Below are positions 26,856 to 35,520 of a stretch of DNA of 64,000 nucleotides, in pieces (the first letter of the stretch is position 1; every line of letters starts with the position of its first letter). The stretch is from NCBI RefSeq assembly GCF_029589495.1, contig NZ_JAAIVF010000002.1, positions 1-64,000 of the forward strand, read 5' to 3'. Made by a program: the position numbers and the translations under genes. The stretch is from Speluncibacter jeojiensis. GTDB taxonomy: Bacteria > Actinomycetota > Actinomycetes > Mycobacteriales > Mycobacteriaceae. Below the pieces are notes generated by a model. The model made no database searches. It was not told the origin of the DNA and saw nothing but the letters and a program-made list of their open reading frames with translations.

Positions 26856-27917
26856 CTACGCCAGACGCCGTGCGGCGCCGACGACCTTGCGTTCCATGGA
26901 TCGCACCGACAGCGGGTCGACCACCGGGCTCAGGGCCCGGCCCCGCACGAAATCGTCGAATGCCTGGACCGTCGTCCACCGGGGAAGGAAACCGAGTTCG
27001 GTCCGCATCCGGGTGGTGTCCAGGCCGAGCCCGTAGTTGAGATACGCCAGCTCCTCGGCGGTGTAGTCCGCCATCCGCACGCCGCGCAGGAGTCCGCCCA
27101 ACCGGCGGAACAACACGCTCGGCAGCGGCAGCTCGACACGGCCCGCGCGGCGGATCGCCTGCGACGACGAGACGGTGCCGTCGGCGCCGATGTTGAAGGT
27201 TCCACGCACATCGGTCATCGTCGCCCGCTCGAGCGCGCCGAGCGCGTCCTCCTCGTGCAGCAGTTGCAGGCGCGGGTCGCGGCCGACCATGCTCGGCACC
27301 ACCGGGGGCGCGAAGTACCGCGACAGCTGCGTGTCCATCCGGCTGCCGATGACCGGCGCGAACCGCAGGATCGCGACGTCGAGGTCGTCGCGCCGACGGC
27401 CCGCGCCGCGCGCATAGCCCTCGATCTCGACACAGTCCTTCGGGAATCCACCGCGCGGCGGGTTCTTGGAGGTCATCTCCTCGGTGAACCGGGCCGGATC
27501 GGTGGCGCTGTTGCCGTACACCGCCGAGGAGGACCGCACCACCAGGCGCCGCACGTGCGGCGACTTCTGGCACGCGGCGAACAGATGCATCGCGCCGATG
27601 ACGTTGATCTCTTTCATCACCGCCCGGCCACCGGTCTCGGCGGGCCTGGTGTGCAGGCCGGTGTGGACGACGGTGTCGACCGCCTCCGAGCGGATGACCT
27701 TGCCGATGAGCGGGTTGCGCAGGTCCGCGCGGACGAACTCGGCGCGCCCCATCCGACGGCGCATGTCCTTGCTGGGCGGAACACTGTCGACGGCAAGTAC
27801 ACGGTCGACCTGTGGATCGTGCGCCAACCGGGTGGCCAGGTAGCCACCGAGGAACTTGCTCGCGCCGGTCACCAGGACCACCTTCGGCACCCGGGTGCCC
27901 GCCTCCGTCTCGCTCAT
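26856..27917 (-). CDS. NAD-dependent epimerase/dehydratase (GalE2-like, Rv0501 type)
   Basis: The 353-aa extended-SDR protein has a Rossmann start VVLVTGASKFLGGYLA. The expected Tyr-x3-Lys pair is not seen: the candidate tyrosine lies in EGYARGAG with no Lys at +4. A UDP-galactose epimerase role is therefore doubtful despite the M. tuberculosis name galE2. The ATG at 27917 lacks a ribosome site but has TACTCT 7 nt upstream, suggesting a leaderless mRNA; a GTG at 27935 is an alternative. Confidence 0.82.
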   Translation of the reverse strand: MSETEAGTRVPKVVLVTGASKFLGGYLATRLAHDPQVDRVLAVDSVPPSKDMRRRMGRAEFVRADLRNPLIGKVIRSEAVDTVVHTGLHTRPAETGGRAVMKEINVIGAMHLFAACQKSPHVRRLVVRSSSAVYGNSATDPARFTEEMTSKNPPRGGFPKDCVEIEGYARGAGRRRDDLDVAILRFAPVIGSRMDTQLSRYFAPPVVPSMVGRDPRLQLLHEEDALGALERATMTDVRGTFNIGADGTVSSSQAIRRAGRVELPLPSVLFRRLGGLLRGVRMADYTAEELAYLNYGLGLDTTRMRTELGFLPRWTTVQAFDDFVRGRALSPVVDPLSVRSMERKVVGAARRLA

Positions 27918-27924
27918 CGCCTCA

Positions 27925-27930
27925 AGAGTA
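27925..27930 (-). promoter_or_regulatory. -10 box of leaderless epimerase gene
   Basis: TACTCT (minus strand) fits TAnnnT and ends 7 nt before the ATG at 27917. The preceding transcription unit ends at the hairpin 28001-28038, so this gene needs its own promoter. Confidence 0.5.
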
Positions 27931-28000
27931 GTCACGGGTCTGTGTGAAAGACCACAACGCGCCTATGACGTAACAGCTTTCTTACACCCGGAGACGGAAC

Positions 28001-28038
28001 GTGGCCGTGCCCACCCCTCGCGGGGCGGGCACGGCCAC
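28001..28038 (-). terminator. Strong hairpin terminator after bS22
   Basis: GTGGCCGTGCCC pairs with GGGCACGGCCAC (12 bp, then further GC pairs) around a short loop. It is 25 nt after the bS22 stop codon. It lacks a T tract, which is usual for this group. Confidence 0.8.
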
Positions 28039-28063
28039 GAAATCTCCGATTGCCGGAGGCGGC

Positions 28064-28165
28064 TTACTTACCGAGTTTGCGACGCTGGACGCGGGTGCGG
28101 CGGAGCAGCTTGCGATGCTTCTTCTTCGACATGCGCTTGCGGCGCTTCTTGATCACTGAACCCAT
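28064..28165 (-). CDS. Small ribosomal subunit protein bS22
   Basis: A 33-aa, extremely basic protein beginning [16 protein letters not shown] and ending RRKLGK, identical in type to Rv0500B/bS22 found in the mycobacterial 30S subunit near the decoding centre. GAGGAT lies 9 nt before the ATG. It is too short for ordinary gene finders and is often missed. A shorter start at the internal ATG would give 22 residues. It follows the HTH gene and proC on the same strand and ends in a strong hairpin. Confidence 0.95.
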
Positions 28166-28343
28166 GTCGGGCAATCCTCACTGTCTGTTTGTCGGACCAT
28201 CCCACTGGATCGTCCTGGTGCACGGTGCTCGTGCAGGTCACACGTTCGACTCACCGGCAGGCCGGCACGACGGACAGTGATGTTACCGCCGCGGGTGCCG
28301 GCCCGACCAATCAGGTACCGCTTCCGCTCGGGCCCGGAGCCCG

Positions 28344-28604
28344 TCAGCCCGCGTCGAAATACGAGGTCTGCAGATAGTCGTGGACCGCCTTCGCGTGCAC
28401 GCGGAACGAGCGCCCGACCCGGACAGCCGGGAGGTCGCCGTTGTGCACGAGCCTGTACACGGTCATCTTCGACACGCGCATCAACGCCGCCACCTCGGCG
28501 ACGGTGAGGAACTGGGTACCGGCCAGCGCCGGTTGTTCACCACCGTCCGCCGGGGCAGAGTTCGTCGATCGTGGGCCGCCGGGCGGCTTTTCCGAAGTCG
28601 CCAT
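28344..28604 (-). CDS. BldC/excisionase-like small HTH DNA-binding protein (Rv0500A type)
   Basis: The 86-aa protein has a disordered first third and a MerR-like winged helix: FLTVAEVAALMRVSKMTVYRLVHNG, then LPAVRVGRSFRVH. Such proteins are usually annotated as excisionase family but are small actinobacterial regulators related to BldC. The ATG at 28604 has GGAGGATT 10 nt upstream; a longer frame to 28667 is not needed. It lies between proC and bS22, as in M. tuberculosis. Confidence 0.9.
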   Translation of the reverse strand: MATSEKPPGGPRSTNSAPADGGEQPALAGTQFLTVAEVAALMRVSKMTVYRLVHNGDLPAVRVGRSFRVHAKAVHDYLQTSYFDAG

Positions 28605-28740
28605 CGATATCAAATCCTCCGGCACGCCCGCGCCATCGGCTTCCCCTCCGACGGAACAGACACGCACGTGCTATATGGAGTTTAGCGGGACCAGTGGTGT
28701 TCCTGCGACGGGTGTGGGAAACCCGACCCTGTTGCGGGCT

Positions 28741-29556
28741 CTATTGCGAGCCCGCGCCGAGCTGGACCGAGCGGTCGCGGGCGGCAGTGAGCGCGTCGAG
28801 CAGCGCCGCCCTGACCCCGCCTCGCTCGAGCTGACCGACGGCGGCCGCGGTGGTGCCCCCGGGCGAGGTGACCGCCGCACGGAGCTCGGTCGCCGATTCG
28901 TCGGATTCGGCGAGCATGGCCGCCGAGCCGACGATCGTCTGCACGGTCAGCTCGGTCGCGACCGTCCGCGGCAGCCCCAGCGCCACACCGGCGTCGACCA
29001 TCGCCTCGACCACGAGGAAGAAGTACGCAGGGCCCGAGCCCGACACCGCGGTGACCGCGTCCAGCTGGGCCTCGCCGACCTTGACGACCAGACCGACCGG
29101 GGACAGCATCGCCTCCACGGCGGCGAGGTGCTCGGCGGTCGCGTGCCGGCCGGCGGTCACCGCGCTCGCCCCCTGCCCGACCAGCATCGGCGTGTTCGGC
29201 ATCACCCGCACGATCGGGGTGCCGGCCGGCAGCCGGGCCTCGAACAGCGTGGTGGGCACGCCGGCGGCCATCGACACCAGCAGCTGGTCGAGGTCGCTCT
29301 CCTCCACGACCGGGGCCAGATCGTCGAGGATGGCGGGCAGGTCGCCCGGCTTGACGGCGACGACGATGATGTCCGCACCCTCCGCCGCATCGGCGGTCGA
29401 GGTCACGCGGATGCCGAAACGCTCGGTGAGCTCACGCGCGCGCTCCTCGAACTTCTCCGCCACCACCAGGTCCTTGGCCGGTCGGCCGGCCCCCAGCAGC
29501 CCCGAGATCAACGCCTCACCGATCCGGCCGCCGCCGATCACCGCAATTCTCGTCAT
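28741..29556 (-). CDS. proC: Pyrroline-5-carboxylate reductase
   Basis: The 271-aa ProC has a Rossmann N-terminus (RIAVIGGGRIGEALISGLL) and the C-terminal dimer domain with AVSGSGPAYFF and SPGGTTAAAV. It makes proline from pyrroline-5-carboxylate using NAD(P)H. It starts 5 bp after the thioesterase gene and is the next gene of a long run from ppx to bS22. Confidence 0.95.
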   Translation of the reverse strand: MTRIAVIGGGRIGEALISGLLGAGRPAKDLVVAEKFEERARELTERFGIRVTSTADAAEGADIIVVAVKPGDLPAILDDLAPVVEESDLDQLLVSMAAGVPTTLFEARLPAGTPIVRVMPNTPMLVGQGASAVTAGRHATAEHLAAVEAMLSPVGLVVKVGEAQLDAVTAVSGSGPAYFFLVVEAMVDAGVALGLPRTVATELTVQTIVGSAAMLAESDESATELRAAVTSPGGTTAAAVGQLERGGVRAALLDALTAARDRSVQLGAGSQ

Positions 29557-29561
29557 GGCAC

Positions 29562-30449
29562 TCAGCCTGCCACGTCGGGTTCGGACCGCCGCTCCCCGGG
29601 ATCGGCCGGCACGAGTGCGAGCTGGCGGGACTGCACGACCACGGCCCCGGTCTCGTCGAGCACCAGGTGGTCCTCCTCGAACCAGACACCGCCGACGAGC
29701 GTGCTGGTCGCCGACACCCGGAGCCAGCCGTCCACCGGCAACCCGCGCAGGTAGGCGGTCAGCTGCACGGTCGGCGCCCAGCCGAAGCGGCCGAGGTTCA
29801 GCGTGACCGGCGCGGAGATGTCGCCGGCCATCAGTGCGAACAGCGCCGATGTGGCCTCCTGCTTCGGCCGCACCCACAATCGAACCTCCGGCGCGCCCGG
29901 ACCGCCGTCGAGGAAGGCGGTCGAGGCGGGGTCGAAGCGGACGTCGCAGACCTGCGCCAGGTGCATGATCCGGGCCATCGGATGGCCCGCGACCTCGACC
30001 GCGCTCGCGGGAGGCCGGGCCGGCAGCCGGTGCAGCTCGGCTCCCCCGTCGGCGTGCAGCGGCGGCCCGACGTCCGGTGCGCCGAGCGTGACGGCGGCGC
30101 GCACCGCCGTGCGGCCGCCCTGCTCGAGTTCCACGTCGACCAGCGAGATCCGCCGGCCCCGCTTGCGCACGGTGGCGATCAGCTCGACAGGTCCGGGGTC
30201 GGGCGCGGAGAGGAACCCCGCACTGACGGCGACCGGTTGGCCGGTCGGCCCCGCAGGGTTCGGCCCTGCAGGGTCCGATGTTGCCGGGGCGCCGTCGAGT
30301 TCAGCCTGGGCCGCCGCGGCGCACAACGCCAGCATGGTGCCGCCGTGCACCTTCGGTCCGATGGTCCAGTCGGGGTCCAGCGTCGCCTGGTAGCGGCCCG
30401 ACCCGAGCTGCGACAGTGCCATGGCCCGATCGAACGGACCGGGACTCAT
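29562..30449 (-). CDS. Acyl-CoA thioesterase-like double-hotdog protein (Rv0499 type)
   Basis: The 295-aa protein resembles TesB-type thioesterases of the 4HBT_3 class, with an N-terminal hotdog (VHGGTMLALCAAAAQ) and a C-terminal hotdog (MAGDISAPVTLNLGRFGW). Substrate is unknown. The ATG shares a base with the previous stop (TGATG), so translation is coupled. A much longer open frame reaching 31115 is spurious because it runs through the isomerase gene. Confidence 0.85.
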   Translation of the reverse strand: MSPGPFDRAMALSQLGSGRYQATLDPDWTIGPKVHGGTMLALCAAAAQAELDGAPATSDPAGPNPAGPTGQPVAVSAGFLSAPDPGPVELIATVRKRGRRISLVDVELEQGGRTAVRAAVTLGAPDVGPPLHADGGAELHRLPARPPASAVEVAGHPMARIMHLAQVCDVRFDPASTAFLDGGPGAPEVRLWVRPKQEATSALFALMAGDISAPVTLNLGRFGWAPTVQLTAYLRGLPVDGWLRVSATSTLVGGVWFEEDHLVLDETGAVVVQSRQLALVPADPGERRSEPDVAG

Positions 30450-31318
30450 CACGGCGTCCGCAGTGCGGTGCTCGGCTTGGCCAGATGGGTGCGGGCGAAG
30501 GCCAGCGACTCCGCCAGCATCGCCGCCCGCTCGCTGCGGGTGCGCGCATCCTGGGTGTTGACCTCGAGCACGACCTGGCCGGTGAAGCCGCTCGACGCGA
30601 GGTTCCGGCAGACCTCCGCGCAGGGTTGCCCGCCGTGCCCCGGGATCAGGTGCTCGTCCACGGAGGCCCCGCGCCCGTCGGCCAGGTGCAGGTGGGCGAG
30701 CCGGCTCCCCATCTTCGCGGCCAGGGCCAGCGCGTCGGCGCCGGCGGTCGCCGCGTGGGACAGGTCCAGCGTGTAATGCCGGTGTCCCTGGTCGGTGGGG
30801 TCGTAGCCGGGCGCGAATGCCGAGACGCCGATGCCCGGGCCGCCGCGGCGGCGCAGCCGCTCGATGGAGCGGTCCTTGCGGCCGAAGAACCGGTCGGCGC
30901 GCATCGGGAACATGTTCTCGACCGCGACGACGATCCCGGTCCGGTCCTCGAGCCGGGCGACCTGGGCGGCGAACCCCTCGGCGTACTTGCGCTGCCACCG
31001 GAACGGCGGATGCACGACGACGGTGGTGGCGCCGACCTCCCGCGCCGCGTCGACCGTGCGGTCGAGTTTCTCGATCGGATCCGCTCCCCAGACCCGCTGC
31101 GAGATGAGCAGGCACGGCGCATGCACGGCCTGCACCGGCACCTGGTACCGGTCGATCAGCGAGCGAACCGCGTCGACGTCCTGGCTGACGGACTCCGCCC
31201 AGACCATCAGCTCGATGCCGTCGTAGCCCAGCTCCTGGGCGAACTCGAACGCACTCTCGGTCGTCTGCGGGTACACCGAGGCCGTCGACAGCCCGACCGG
31301 GATGCGGTGGGCCGTCAT
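30449..31318 (-). CDS. Sugar-phosphate isomerase/epimerase-like TIM-barrel protein (Rv0498 type)
   Basis: The 289-aa protein belongs to the xylose isomerase/AP-endonuclease 2 barrel family. Likely metal ligands lie in VVHPPF, VAVENMF, TLDLSHAA, HLHLADGRG and VLEVNTQD. The reaction is unknown. ATG overlaps the stop of the membrane-protein gene (ATGA) and its own stop overlaps the thioesterase start (TGATG). Confidence 0.85.
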   Translation of the reverse strand: MTAHRIPVGLSTASVYPQTTESAFEFAQELGYDGIELMVWAESVSQDVDAVRSLIDRYQVPVQAVHAPCLLISQRVWGADPIEKLDRTVDAAREVGATTVVVHPPFRWQRKYAEGFAAQVARLEDRTGIVVAVENMFPMRADRFFGRKDRSIERLRRRGGPGIGVSAFAPGYDPTDQGHRHYTLDLSHAATAGADALALAAKMGSRLAHLHLADGRGASVDEHLIPGHGGQPCAEVCRNLASSGFTGQVVLEVNTQDARTRSERAAMLAESLAFARTHLAKPSTALRTP

Positions 31319-32268
31319 CGCGTACTGAGCAGGAAGGCCAGTGGTCCGAGCGTGACGATCAGCCCGGCTATGACCGCGATCAGGACGCTCATGATGTCGT
31401 CGGTCTTGCGCAGGATCCGCACCAGCGCGACCAGGCCGAGGACGACCAGCACCGCCAGCACCAGCGCGACCCACGGCAGCACGTCCCAGAGCTTCTCGAA
31501 GCCCTTGAACAGCAGCGCGCCCGCGACGATCGCGACCACGCACTGCAGCGTGATCACCGCCCACTGCTTGAGCGCGCCCCGGGAGGACGGTTGCGACGTG
31601 CCGTCGGTGGGATCCTCGGTCGCCTCGAGGTCGCCGGCGGACGCGTCGACCCCGACGCGCGCCGCGTGGTCGTCGTGCCCGTGGCCGGCCTCGTGGTCGA
31701 GGTCGTCGTACCGCGCGTCGTCGTACTCGGGGTCCGCGTAGTCCCCGCCCTCGTACCGGGCGCGCATCAGTTCCGCTGCGGCGCTGTCCGTGGTGAGCAG
31801 CCCGACGGCCGGTTGCGCGGCCGCCGCCTGACGGCGTGCGGCCCACGGTGGGGTGAACGCCTTGGTACCCGGGTCGACGGGGTCGGGCGCGCCGACGTCG
31901 ACGGGGTCGGCGTCCGCGGGGTCGGCGTCCGTGACAACGTCCGCGGCCGCGGCGTCGTCTTCCGCTTCCGTCGTGGTCGCGGCGTGGTCGCCGGCGGTGC
32001 CGTCGTCGCGGGCCGTGTCTTCGTCGGCGGTGCCGTGGTCCTCGGGCTGCGCGGGCTCCGGGTCCGCGCCCTGACCGTGCTCCGCGTATTCGTCGCCGGG
32101 CTCGTCGCGGATCACCGGGATCTCTCCGGTGAGCTCGGCCACCGAGATCCCGCCCTTGCGGGTGCGGCGCCGGTGTGCCCGCGAGCCGGGCTGTGACCCG
32201 TTCCGCGCCAGCAGCTCCGCGACCGTCACCGGCCGGGCGTCCTGCCCGTCGTCAGCCTGACTGCTCAT
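31315..32268 (-). CDS. Acidic membrane protein, Rv0497 type (unknown function)
   Basis: The 317-aa protein has ~220 residues of cytoplasmic, mostly disordered, Asp/Ala/Pro-rich sequence (for example [19 protein letters not shown]). An N-terminal conserved patch [10 protein letters not shown] and [15 protein letters not shown] is probably a binding motif. Three transmembrane helices follow near the C-terminus (about 240-317). It overlaps ppx and the isomerase by ATGA junctions. Conserved next to ppx1 in mycobacteria; function not known. Confidence 0.85.
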   Translation of the reverse strand: MSSQADDGQDARPVTVAELLARNGSQPGSRAHRRRTRKGGISVAELTGEIPVIRDEPGDEYAEHGQGADPEPAQPEDHGTADEDTARDDGTAGDHAATTTEAEDDAAAADVVTDADPADADPVDVGAPDPVDPGTKAFTPPWAARRQAAAAQPAVGLLTTDSAAAELMRARYEGGDYADPEYDDARYDDLDHEAGHGHDDHAARVGVDASAGDLEATEDPTDGTSQPSSRGALKQWAVITLQCVVAIVAGALLFKGFEKLWDVLPWVALVLAVLVVLGLVALVRILRKTDDIMSVLIAVIAGLIVTLGPLAFLLSTR

Positions 32269-33218
32269 CGAGCTCCCACCACCAGTTCGCCACCCATCTC
32301 AGTATCCAGTCTGCGCAGGATGAGTCCCTCCCGCAGCGCCCAAGGGCAGATCTGCACCTGGTCGATCGACAAGGCACGCATGCTCGCCTCCGCCACCAGC
32401 GCCCCCGCGACCAGCTGCGGAGACCTGTCGGCGCTGACGCCTTCCAGTTCTGCGCGATCTGCTGCAGTCATCCTAGAAATAAATGCGATGAGTTGGCGTA
32501 AACCGCTCACTGTGAGTGTCCGCTGCACCCGAGGACCCGCGCTCGACGGCGCCGCACCGGTCAATCGGGCGAGCGTTCGGAAGGTTTTCGACGTCGCCAC
32601 GGTCAGTTCGGGCCGGCCCGCGGCCTTGAGTTCCTTCGCCGGGCCGGACAGCTCGGCCTCGAGCCAGTCACGCAGGACCTCGACCTTCCGCTTGCTCGGC
32701 GGATCGGCGCGCAGCCAATCGCGGGTCAACCTGCCGGCGCCCAGCTGCAGCGAGAACGCGGCCTCCGGGTCCTCGTCGATCCCACTGCACAGCTCGAGCG
32801 ATCCGCCGCCGATGTCGAGGTTGACGATCCGCCCTGCGCTCCAGCCGTACCAGCGGCGCACCGCGAGGAAGGTCAGCCGCGCCTCGTCGACCCCCGAGAG
32901 CACCTCGAGTTCCACCCCGGTGTCGCGGCGGACCTTCTCCAGGACCTCGTCGGAGTTGGTCGAATCGCGGACCGCCGAGGTCGCGAAGGCCATCAGCTCA
33001 CCGCAACCGGAGGTCCGCGCGATCTCGGCGAACTCCGCGACGATCGCCACCAAGCGCTCCGCGCAACGGTCGCTGAGCCGGCCGTCGTCCGACAGCTGCT
33101 CCGACAGGCGCAGCGCCACCTTGGTCGAGCTCATCGGCGTGGGATGCGCACCCCGGTGGGCATCTACGACGAGCAAATGGACCGTGTTGCTACCGACATC
33201 GAGCACACCTAGACGCAC
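32265..33218 (-). CDS. ppx1: Exopolyphosphatase / (p)ppGpp-related phosphatase Ppx1
   Basis: The 317-aa Ppx/GppA-family protein has the phosphate loops [17 protein letters not shown] and [11 protein letters not shown], and lines up closely with Rv0496. Ppx enzymes release phosphate from polyphosphate. The GTG at 33218 is preceded by TAAGTT and 7 nt, so the message is probably leaderless; upstream frame to 33401 overlaps the divergent gene and is rejected. The stop overlaps the next gene. Confidence 0.92.
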   Translation of the reverse strand: MRLGVLDVGSNTVHLLVVDAHRGAHPTPMSSTKVALRLSEQLSDDGRLSDRCAERLVAIVAEFAEIARTSGCGELMAFATSAVRDSTNSDEVLEKVRRDTGVELEVLSGVDEARLTFLAVRRWYGWSAGRIVNLDIGGGSLELCSGIDEDPEAAFSLQLGAGRLTRDWLRADPPSKRKVEVLRDWLEAELSGPAKELKAAGRPELTVATSKTFRTLARLTGAAPSSAGPRVQRTLTVSGLRQLIAFISRMTAADRAELEGVSADRSPQLVAGALVAEASMRALSIDQVQICPWALREGLILRRLDTEMGGELVVGAR

Positions 33219-33225
33219 AGCTATC

Positions 33226-33244
33226 AACTTAGACGGTCTACCGT
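33226..33244. promoter_or_regulatory. Compact divergent leaderless promoters of ppx1 and neighbour
   Basis: Only 34 bp separate the two GTG starts. On the minus strand TAAGTT (33226-33231) ends 7 nt before ppx1; on the plus strand TACCGT (33239-33244) ends 8 nt before the other gene. A 14-bp dyad GACGGTCTACCGTC (33232-33245) lies between and partly under the boxes. Confidence 0.6.
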
Positions 33245-33252
33245 CGACAACT

Positions 33253-34059
33253 GTGACGCGTGGCGTGAAGAAACCGACCGGCGAGGTCGATCCGGATTTT
33301 CCTCGGGAGTGGATCGAGTTCGTCGACCCCGCCGACCCCGAGCGGCTGATCCAGGCGGACCTGACCTGGCTGCTGTCGCGGTGGACCTGCGTCTTCGGCA
33401 CCCCGGCGTGTCAGGGCACCGTCGCCGGCCGCCCCGACGACGGTTGCTGCTCCCACGGCGCCTTCCTCAGCGACGAGGACGACCGTGACCGCCTGGATGC
33501 CGCGGTCGCCGATCTGACCGACGAGGACTGGCAGTTTCGCACCAAGGGACTGGGCAAGAAAGGTTACGTCGAGGAGGACGAACTCGAGGACGAGCCTGCC
33601 CTGCGCACCCGGCGCCACCAGGGCGCCTGCATCTTCCTGAACCGACCCGGATTCCCGGGCGGCCCCGGCTGCGCGCTGCATCGCATGGCGCTGCGCACCG
33701 ACCGGCATCCGCTCGAGGTCAAGCCCGACGTCTGCTGGCAGCTGCCGGTGCGCCGCACCGAGGAGTGGGAGGAGCGCCCCGACGGCACTCAGATCCTGCG
33801 TACGGTCATCGGCGAGTACGACCGGCGCGGCTGGGGACCCGGCGGCGCCGACCTGCACTGGTACTGCACCGGCGACCCGGCCGCGCATGTCGGGTCGGAG
33901 GCGGTGTGGCAGTCCTACGGTCCCGAGCTGACCGCACTGATCGGCGACGAGGCGTACGCCGAGCTTGCGGTGCTGTGCAAGCGGCGCGCGGGGCTGGGGC
34001 TGATCGCGGTGCATCCCGCGACTGCCGAGGCGCAGCGCCGCGCCGGCGACGGGGAGTGA
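33253..34059 (+). CDS. Cysteine-rich conserved protein, Rv0495c type
   Basis: The 268-aa protein is conserved beside ppx1 in mycobacteria but has no assigned function. It has C46-x6-C53-x11-C65-C66, then Cys126, Cys140, Cys161 and Cys205, a pattern that could hold a metal, loosely like YkgJ-type CxxCxxCC proteins. GTG at 33253 sits 8 nt after a -10 box and has no ribosome site. It stands alone, divergent from ppx1. Confidence 0.83.
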   Translation: MTRGVKKPTGEVDPDFPREWIEFVDPADPERLIQADLTWLLSRWTCVFGTPACQGTVAGRPDDGCCSHGAFLSDEDDRDRLDAAVADLTDEDWQFRTKGLGKKGYVEEDELEDEPALRTRRHQGACIFLNRPGFPGGPGCALHRMALRTDRHPLEVKPDVCWQLPVRRTEEWEERPDGTQILRTVIGEYDRRGWGPGGADLHWYCTGDPAAHVGSEAVWQSYGPELTALIGDEAYAELAVLCKRRAGLGLIAVHPATAEAQRRAGDGE

Positions 34060-34141
34060 CCCGGCGGCCGGTGACCGCGCGCAGGTGACGATCGGCGAAC
34101 GATCCCGGCCACCCCACCTGCGTCTGCCCGCGCCGGTCGAC

Positions 34142-34147
34142 GACAAT
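34142..34147 (+). promoter_or_regulatory. Possible -10 box of leaderless methyltransferase gene
   Basis: GACAAT ends 6 nt before the ATG at 34154. It keeps the essential A and final T of a -10 element but lacks the leading T. Confidence 0.35.
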
Positions 34148-34153
34148 GCGGTC

Positions 34154-34759
34154 ATGGTCGAGAAGAGTCTGTGGACCCAGCAGGTCGAGTCGAACCCCGA
34201 GCACTCCGTCTGGTACATCGAGCGGTTCCGCGCCATGGCCGAGGCCGGCGAGGACCTCGACGGCGAGGCCCGACTGATCGATGCGATGGTCCGGCGCGGC
34301 TCGCGCATCCTCGACGCCGGCTGCGGCCCCGGCCGGGTGGGCGGCGAGTTGGCCCGCCGCGGGCACACGGTGGTCGGCGTCGACGTCGATCCGGTGCTGG
34401 TCGCTGCCGCCGCCGAGGAACATCCCGGGCCCACCTGGCTGATCCAGGACCTGGCCGAACTCGACCTCGCGCGGGTCGGCGTCGACGCCGGCTTCGACGC
34501 CATCGTGTGTGCCGGGAACGTGATGACCTTCCTGGCGCCGAGCACCCGGCGGCAGGTGCTGGCCAACCTGTGCCCGCTGCTCGCCGACGACGGACGCGCC
34601 GTGTTCGGCTTCGGGATCGGCCGCGGCTACGAGTTCGACGAGTTCCGCGCCGACGCCGAGGCGACCGGCTTCGTCCCCGATCTGATGCTGTCCACCTGGG
34701 ACCTGCGGCCGTTCACCCCGGTGTCGGACTTCATGGTCGCGGTGCTCCGGCGCGCCTGA
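34154..34759 (+). CDS. Class I SAM-dependent methyltransferase
   Basis: The 201-aa protein has motif I ILDAGCGPGRVGGELARRG, the acidic VVGVDVDP and the post-motif DAIVCAGNVMTFL, a complete small Rossmann methyltransferase. Its substrate is unknown. The ATG at 34154 is preferred since MVEKSLWTQQ resembles family starts; an upstream frame from 34085 is open but carries no signal. It is convergent with regX3. Confidence 0.85.
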   Translation: MVEKSLWTQQVESNPEHSVWYIERFRAMAEAGEDLDGEARLIDAMVRRGSRILDAGCGPGRVGGELARRGHTVVGVDVDPVLVAAAAEEHPGPTWLIQDLAELDLARVGVDAGFDAIVCAGNVMTFLAPSTRRQVLANLCPLLADDGRAVFGFGIGRGYEFDEFRADAEATGFVPDLMLSTWDLRPFTPVSDFMVAVLRRA

Positions 34760-34830
34760 GGCGGCGACGCCACCCGTTGCGTGAGTTGCCCGTGGGGGGA
34801 TAGAGCCCGACCGCATCGTTCACGGGGCGG

Positions 34831-35520
34831 TCAGCCCTCGAGCTTGTAGCCCAGCCCCCGCACTGTCACCAGATGGGTCGGCTTGGCGGGGTCGCGTTCG
34901 ATCTTGGCGCGCAGCCGCTTGACGTGCACGTCGAGCGTCTTGGTGTCGCCGACGTAGTCCGATCCCCAGACCCGGTCGATGAGCTGCCCGCGGGTGAGCA
35001 CCCGCCCGGAATTGCGCATCAAATACTCGAGCAGGTCGAACTCCTTGAGCGGCAGCGTCACCGGCGCGCCGTCGACCATGACGGTGTGCCGCTCGACGTC
35101 CATCCGCACCGGGCCGGACTCGAGCACACCACCGTCGAGCGCGACGTCCTCGCCGTTGTCGGCACCGCGGCGCAGGACCGCCCGGATCCGGGCGATCAGC
35201 TCGCGCGCCGAGTACGGCTTGGTGACGTAGTCGTCCGCGCCGAGTTCGAGCCCGACGACCTTGTCGATCTCGCTGTCCCGGGCGGTGACCATGATGACCG
35301 GCACCGACGACCGGACCCGCAACTGCTTGCACACGTCGGTTCCGCTCATGCCCGGCAGCATCAGGTCCAGCAGCACGATGTCCGCGCCGACCCGGTCGAA
35401 CTCGACGAGCGCGGACGGGCCGTCCGCGGCGACCGCCACCTCGAAGCCCTCCCTGCCCAGCAGGAAGGCCAGGGGCTCGGCCAGCGCGGGCTCGTCCTCC
35501 ACGATCAGCACTCGGGTCAC
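34831..35520 (-). CDS. regX3: OmpR-type response regulator RegX3
   Basis: The 229-aa regulator has a receiver domain with phospho-acceptor Asp in VLLDLMLPG and Lys in TKPYS, and a C-terminal winged helix ([18 protein letters not shown]). In mycobacteria SenX3-RegX3 controls phosphate-starvation genes. The GTG overlaps the senX3 stop (GTGA); there is no repeat spacer such as the MIRU between these genes in M. tuberculosis. Confidence 0.95.
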   Translation of the reverse strand: MTRVLIVEDEPALAEPLAFLLGREGFEVAVAADGPSALVEFDRVGADIVLLDLMLPGMSGTDVCKQLRVRSSVPVIMVTARDSEIDKVVGLELGADDYVTKPYSARELIARIRAVLRRGADNGEDVALDGGVLESGPVRMDVERHTVMVDGAPVTLPLKEFDLLEYLMRNSGRVLTRGQLIDRVWGSDYVGDTKTLDVHVKRLRAKIERDPAKPTHLVTVRGLGYKLEG

